Below are positions 7,976 through 11,751 of a DNA stretch of 11,751 nt, one piece after another. The notes under the pieces are model-generated. The model saw only the letters and a list, made by a program, of their open reading frames with translations, was not told the DNA's origin and did no database searches. The DNA comes from an uncultured Odoribacter sp. (GTDB lineage: Bacteria; Bacteroidota; Bacteroidia; Bacteroidales; Marinifilaceae), in contig URJC01000046.1 in the NCBI GenBank assembly GCA_900548135.1, positions 1 to 11,751 on the forward strand, given 5' to 3'. Within the stretch, counting starts at the first letter, position 1. Each line of letters starts with the position of its first letter. The position numbers were made by a program, and so were the translations under genes.

Positions 7976-10900
7976 TTAAAATTCCAGGTTTATACCAATC
8001 ATAATTTTCCGGGGACGGGGAGTCTTGGCATTATCCACACCCATCACCTGAAATTTACCGGCATTTGTCATACCTCCCCTGATATCGACTTCCGGATCTT
8101 GTCCCGAATATTTTGTCCAGGTAAACAAATCATAAGCCGTCGCCGCAATGCTGAGCTTAGATAAACCTAATATTTTCAGCATTCTTTTTGGTAAATTATA
8201 GCTCAAAGACAACTGTTTTAAACGGATAAAACTAGCATCCTCTACAAAACGGTCAGATCCCAGCCAGTTGTAATGATTGGCTCCTCTATGTAAAGCCCGG
8301 GGGATATTTGTTTCATCTCCCTCAAACCGCCAGCGGTTACGGACAGATACACTCTGATTATCGTATCCACTCATATTTTCAGCATTCATACGGGCCTGAT
8401 TCACCACATCATACTTCCAACGGCTATGGAAAAAGGCACGTAACATCAATTGTTTGTATCCCACATTAAAGCCAAATCCGGCAGTCACCTTAGGCATACT
8501 ATTTCCTAAATATACAATGTCGTGTTTGTTGATAATCCCATCTCCATTGACATCCTGATAAATAGCATCTCCGGGACGTACCTGACGGTCTTCATGATAC
8601 ATCCGTGCCGGCTGGCCGCTAATATCATATACCAAATTACCATTTGCATCGTGTACATAAGTAGCTGCCTCATCCTTATATACACCCAAATAACGGAAAC
8701 CATAAAATGAACCCATAGGATCCCCGGCTTCCAGCGTAATAGCATATTCCCCATTAGTAGCTTGGTCAGGATATTGCATATAATTCACATTCTGAGGCAA
8801 CTCCAGGAGTTTATTCTGGTTTCCGGAAATATTAAAATTCAACCCCAATTTCCAAACATTTGACTTCAAGATATCATTATAGCTTCCCCGGAATTCCCAT
8901 CCTTCATTTCTCATTTTACCCGAATTGATAAAAGGAATATTTGTATAACCAATATAAGAGGCTACGCTGATATTTTTCTGTAATAAGTCATGTGTTGTAT
9001 TCCGGTAATAATCGACATTAAAATTCAAACGATCCTCCAGGAAAGAAAAATCCAGCCCAACATCAATTTTTTCCACCTTTTCCCATTTCAGATTATTCAA
9101 CTGTATATTCGTAGGAGCCACAGTTCCCAGAGTTCCATAATTGTTCTCCGTTGTATATCTTCCCAGATAAGGATAGGCAGTATCCGGAGCTTTACCGTTA
9201 TATCCCCAACTGGCATGTAATTTCAAAGTGGAAAAAATTCCGGTCGTTTTAATAAATGGCTCATTATCCAACCGCCAGGCAGCAGAAATACTCGGAAAAT
9301 CTGCCCAACGGGTACCCCGGCTCATCTTCGAAACCCCATCGCGGCGATAGGAAGCACCCAAAATATAACGGTTATCATAATCATAATGCAAATTCAAAAC
9401 TACCCCAAAACTACGGGTTGCCGAGTTTGGAGCCTGAAACACCGAAATATTACCTGCAGTCACCGGAGAAGATAAATTCTCAGATCCTCCGCCATAAGTC
9501 GTGGTTGTACGCGTACGTGTCGCCTGGTCATTTAAATCCATCATGGCGGTCAATACAATATGATTTTTTTCCAAAAAGTTCAGATTATAAATCAATTTAT
9601 TCTGAATATACATCGAAGTCTGTAGGGAAGAATAAGACTCGGAATTATTATAATTAGCCACTGTTTTATCGGCAGTCGTTCCCACACTCTGGGGCCGGAA
9701 TTTCTCACGGTCTTCTGTAGATACATTATAACCAAACGTTCCGGTATACCTTAAAGTAGGTAAAATATCCAGTAATATTTCAATCCTGGGATTAATATTA
9801 CGGCTAACAGAACGATTAGTCGCCTCATTGGCCATTGCTATCGGATTATATAAACTTTGTAAATCCGTTTCTACCGGAACAAAATAGGCGGAAGTCCGTG
9901 TCACTCCATCTTCTTCCATGACATACGGGCTCATATTCGGCATTTTTTTATAAGCCACATTCCGGATATCATCACTATAAGATCTGTCGCGGACTCCCTG
10001 TGCAAAAGCCAAACCAGTAACCACACGGAAGCGGTTTGAGAACTTGTAGGTCAGGTTCAGACGGGTATTCAAACGGTCAAACGATGTTCCGATCGTAGTT
10101 CCTTTTTCAGTCTGATAACCTGCAGAAAAACGGTAAGTAGCCCGTTCTCCCCCTCCAGACAAAGCAAAATCAGTCTGACTAACCAAACCATTTTGGGTAA
10201 TTTCTTCCAACCAATTGGTATTCTGGTTATATTCCCGGTAATACTCATAAGAAGGATTAAAATTCAAACGATCATCGTTCATCAAACTATTAACAGATTG
10301 AAAAGTTGTCTCTAAACCACGGTTCCAAAGTTCTTCCTGAATCAGAGAAACATATTCATATCCATTCAACATTTCCATTCCCTTAGGTTCAAAAGAAAAA
10401 GTAATCTTTTCACCAATAGAAAAAGTCATTTTTCCGACACTTCCTTGTTTTGTTGTGATCAATAAAACGCCATTGGCCCCTTTCGATCCCCAAATGGCAG
10501 TAGCAGCAGCATCTTTTAATACCTCGATGTTGGCAATATCCGCCGGAGAAATATTAGCTAATGCACCCAAATCATCTTCTGTGGCAGTGGCAAAATCAAA
10601 ATCCTCAGCGATAGTGGTTTCATAAGGAATACCATCCACTACGATTAAGGGTTCCGAAGAAGTAGACAACGAACTGATCCCACGGATACGGATAGACATG
10701 GAACTACCCGGTGCCCCCGACGAAGCGATAATATCCACATTAGCCAAACGTCCCTGCAAAGCCTCCTCAATGGAAGTAGCCGGCGACTCTGCCACATCCA
10801 ATTCCATCCGTTCTACCGAAGCTGTAGAATTTTTATAACTAATTCCCATGGCATTCCGGTCCACTTTAGCAGTTACAACCACCTCATCAATCATCTTCAC

Positions 10901-11209
10901 ATCCGGCTCCAATTTTACATCCATACGGGTTTCTCCTTTATAGGGAAACTTCTTGGTGTTATATCCGATATAAGAAAAAGAAATAGTTATTCCCTGATGA
11001 TCTTCCGGGATTCTTAAAGTATATTCTCCGTTTATATCAGTCACAACCCCAGTCACAACCCGGTTATTGCTATTCAGAATCACGACATTTACGCCAACAA
11101 GCGTTTCCTTCGAATCTTTGACAGTTCCCCGAAGAAAGGTCTGTGCACCTGCCGACAAGCCTAAACACAACACCACCATCAGTAAACCTATGTATTTTAT
11201 CTGACTCAT
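7976..11209 (-). CDS. SusC-like TonB-dependent outer-membrane transporter (canonical copy)
   Basis: Predicted 1077-residue SusC/RagA-family transporter. It has a signal peptide cleaved after SAGA (residue 22), a carboxypeptidase-regulatory-like domain (27-100; VVTDINGEYTLRIP and FSYIGY are typical), a TonB box DEVVVTA (108-114), a plug domain (about 115-255) with RIRGISSL, EPLIVVDGIPY and the signature IEVLKDAAATAIWGSKGANG, then a beta-barrel ending in KIMIGINLEF, whose terminal Phe fits BAM-dependent assembly. The plug has an acidic insertion of about 20 residues after VDGIPY (about 198-220). A Ca-loop-like DVNGDGIINKHD lies near residue 886. There is no STN domain. It lies 18 bases after the stop of the upstream gene and 5 bases before susD, so it is within an operon and forms the channel for the SusD that follows. 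The start is the only suitable ATG before the signal peptide. Substrate cannot be read from sequence. Confidence 0.97.
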   Translation of the reverse strand: MSQIKYIGLLMVVLCLGLSAGAQTFLRGTVKDSKETLVGVNVVILNSNNRVVTGVVTDINGEYTLRIPEDHQGITISFSYIGYNTKKFPYKGETRMDVKLEPDVKMIDEVVVTAKVDRNAMGISYKNSTASVERMELDVAESPATSIEEALQGRLANVDIIASSGAPGSSMSIRIRGISSLSTSSEPLIVVDGIPYETTIAEDFDFATATEDDLGALANISPADIANIEVLKDAAATAIWGSKGANGVLLITTKQGSVGKMTFSIGEKITFSFEPKGMEMLNGYEYVSLIQEELWNRGLETTFQSVNSLMNDDRLNFNPSYEYYREYNQNTNWLEEITQNGLVSQTDFALSGGGERATYRFSAGYQTEKGTTIGTSFDRLNTRLNLTYKFSNRFRVVTGLAFAQGVRDRSYSDDIRNVAYKKMPNMSPYVMEEDGVTRTSAYFVPVETDLQSLYNPIAMANEATNRSVSRNINPRIEILLDILPTLRYTGTFGYNVSTEDREKFRPQSVGTTADKTVANYNNSESYSSLQTSMYIQNKLIYNLNFLEKNHIVLTAMMDLNDQATRTRTTTTYGGGSENLSSPVTAGNISVFQAPNSATRSFGVVLNLHYDYDNRYILGASYRRDGVSKMSRGTRWADFPSISAAWRLDNEPFIKTTGIFSTLKLHASWGYNGKAPDTAYPYLGRYTTENNYGTLGTVAPTNIQLNNLKWEKVEKIDVGLDFSFLEDRLNFNVDYYRNTTHDLLQKNISVASYIGYTNIPFINSGKMRNEGWEFRGSYNDILKSNVWKLGLNFNISGNQNKLLELPQNVNYMQYPDQATNGEYAITLEAGDPMGSFYGFRYLGVYKDEAATYVHDANGNLVYDISGQPARMYHEDRQVRPGDAIYQDVNGDGIINKHDIVYLGNSMPKVTAGFGFNVGYKQLMLRAFFHSRWKYDVVNQARMNAENMSGYDNQSVSVRNRWRFEGDETNIPRALHRGANHYNWLGSDRFVEDASFIRLKQLSLSYNLPKRMLKILGLSKLSIAATAYDLFTWTKYSGQDPEVDIRGGMTNAGKFQVMGVDNAKTPRPRKIMIGINLEF

Positions 11210-11227
11210 TATGATATTATTTTTATG

Positions 11228-11751
11228 TTATTCACTATATACAAATCTTTCCTCAGGATTCCGGATAACAAAGAAAACACATTCAGAAGCCAGATGCGGA
11301 CCATACGCCACCGCTGTACGGGTTTCCTTATCTTTCGAAGTAACTTCTATAGTAAGCTTCATACGCCCCAGCTCAGTCTCAAGCTGTCCGGAAACAGGAT
11401 CAGTCACGTCTTCACAAACTTTCACTTCCAATATCTTTATGGAAACATCACTATTGATGGTTTGATAAGTTTTATCAACAAGATTACCTGTTTGGAAATC
11501 CACTAATTTCATATTCGGATTTTCGTCTGGTCTAACCATATGTTTAGCCAGCCATTCCGTCATTGGTAATTTCTGACCGGATGTAGCACTCTGACCTTTA
11601 GACTCAGGCACATCATTTTGTCCGGGAATACCCCAGCTATCATGCGAAGTAAAATATACCCCCCGGTTAGAAGCAAAAGGAGAGAGCGGATTAGCCTGAC
11701 TACCCGGGAAATAATTACTTGATTTAATAATTTTTTCTTTCAGCTGAGACT
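11228..11751 (-). CDS. Unrecognised protein, C-terminal 173 residues (5' end outside window)
   Basis: The reading frame is open from the right edge to the TAA at 11228-11230, giving 173 codons. The GTG at 11611 is an internal codon: the frame runs on upstream with protein-like content (SSNYFPGSQANPLSPF, NRGVYFTSHDSWGIPGQND), so the true start lies outside. I do not recognise the family. The last 80 residues read like alternating beta-strands (VSIKILEVKVCEDV, RMKLTIEVTSKDKETRTAVAYG, ECVFFVIRN), with a Thr/Pro-rich turn between; no membrane segment or known catalytic motif is visible. It ends 18 bases before the first SusC start, so it belongs to the same transcription unit and may be another surface or periplasmic component. 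It does not look like the C-terminus of a FecR anti-sigma factor or of a SusD. The coding call is firm; function is open. Confidence 0.8.
   Translation of the reverse strand, partial: SQLKEKIIKSSNYFPGSQANPLSPFASNRGVYFTSHDSWGIPGQNDVPESKGQSATSGQKLPMTEWLAKHMVRPDENPNMKLVDFQTGNLVDKTYQTINSDVSIKILEVKVCEDVTDPVSGQLETELGRMKLTIEVTSKDKETRTAVAYGPHLASECVFFVIRNPEERFVYSE

Larger units (their letters stand above)
1..11751 (-). other. Probable single operon: dual SusC/SusD locus with FAS1 lipoproteins
   Basis: Seven consecutive genes lie on the minus strand with gaps of 18, 5, 12 and 7 bases, a one-base overlap, and 19 bases, in transcription order. Both ends run out of the window inside genes. No gap is long enough to hold a promoter with the Bacteroidota -33/-7 elements or a hairpin terminator, so the genes are most simply read as one transcript whose promoter lies beyond the right edge. 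The order is unknown gene, susC, susD, FAS1-CBM-like, FAS1, susC, susD. Co-transcription is inferred from spacing, not shown. Confidence 0.8.

Noticed and set aside
9256..9657. 133-codon open frame on the plus strand inside the first SusC gene
   Set aside because: Antisense to a firmly identified coding region, low-complexity composition (many Ser, Pro, Asn, Tyr), no recognisable domain or start context.
7976..11209. SusC acting as a signalling transducer for an ECF sigma/anti-sigma pair
   Set aside because: Neither SusC shows the STN domain expected between the signal peptide and the plug; both go straight into the carboxypeptidase-regulatory-like domain, and no sigma or FecR-type gene is visible.
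11210..11227. Promoter for the SusCD operon just before the first susC
   Set aside because: Only 18 bases separate the upstream stop from the start codon, too little for Bacteroidota -33 and -7 elements plus a leader; AT-richness there is not enough evidence.
11211..11506. Two overlapping plus-strand frames (84 and 93 codons) at the right end
   Set aside because: They lie opposite the unrecognised minus-strand gene, whose frame is open to the edge with better protein-like content; neither has a plausible leader or motif.
11228..11611. Reading the right-end gene as a complete 127-residue protein starting at GTG 11611
   Set aside because: The same frame continues open for 46 more codons to the window edge with plausible protein sequence, so the gene is truncated by the window rather than starting there.

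Overview
The window looks like chromosome from a member of the Bacteroidota, most likely a gut-type Bacteroidales. The evidence is paired SusC/SusD-type genes, lipoproteins with acidic residues after the lipidated cysteine, gene starts without Shine-Dalgarno motifs, and moderate G+C. Odoribacter, Butyricimonas or a relative is possible, but I cannot fix the genus from sequence alone.

Every supported gene is on the minus strand, so transcription runs from high to low coordinates. The order is: the 3' end of an unrecognised gene (11228-11751, cut by the right edge); a full-length SusC-like TonB-dependent transporter (7976-11209); its SusD-like lipoprotein (6492-7970); a lipoprotein with two fasciclin (FAS1) domains and a C-terminal CBM6/CBM35-like beta-sandwich (4851-6479); a second, more divergent FAS1 lipoprotein (3305-4843); a second, divergent SusC-like transporter (192-3305); and the first 57 codons of a second SusD-like lipoprotein (1-172, cut by the left edge). 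Gaps are 18, 5, 12 and 7 bases, then a one-base overlap, then 19 bases. This indicates one polycistronic operon with no room for internal promoters or terminators between genes.

The genes probably form two outer-membrane uptake complexes. In each, a SusC barrel is capped by a SusD lid, and the FAS1 lipoproteins take the place that accessory surface-binding proteins (SusE/SusF or SGBP type) hold in known loci. The ligand is not shown by the sequence. The CBM-like module favours a glycan or glycoconjugate, but no glycoside hydrolase, lyase, sulfatase, peptidase or regulator lies in the window. Neither SusC has an STN domain, so neither looks like a sigma/anti-sigma signalling transducer.

The points most worth a second look are the FAS1-FAS1-CBM-like fusion, the two nested SusC/SusD pairs around two FAS1 lipoproteins, the divergent N-terminal region of the second SusC, and the unrecognised gene at the head of the visible operon. 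No RNA gene, insertion sequence, CRISPR array or repeat family was seen. No stretch over 20 bases lacks a gene.
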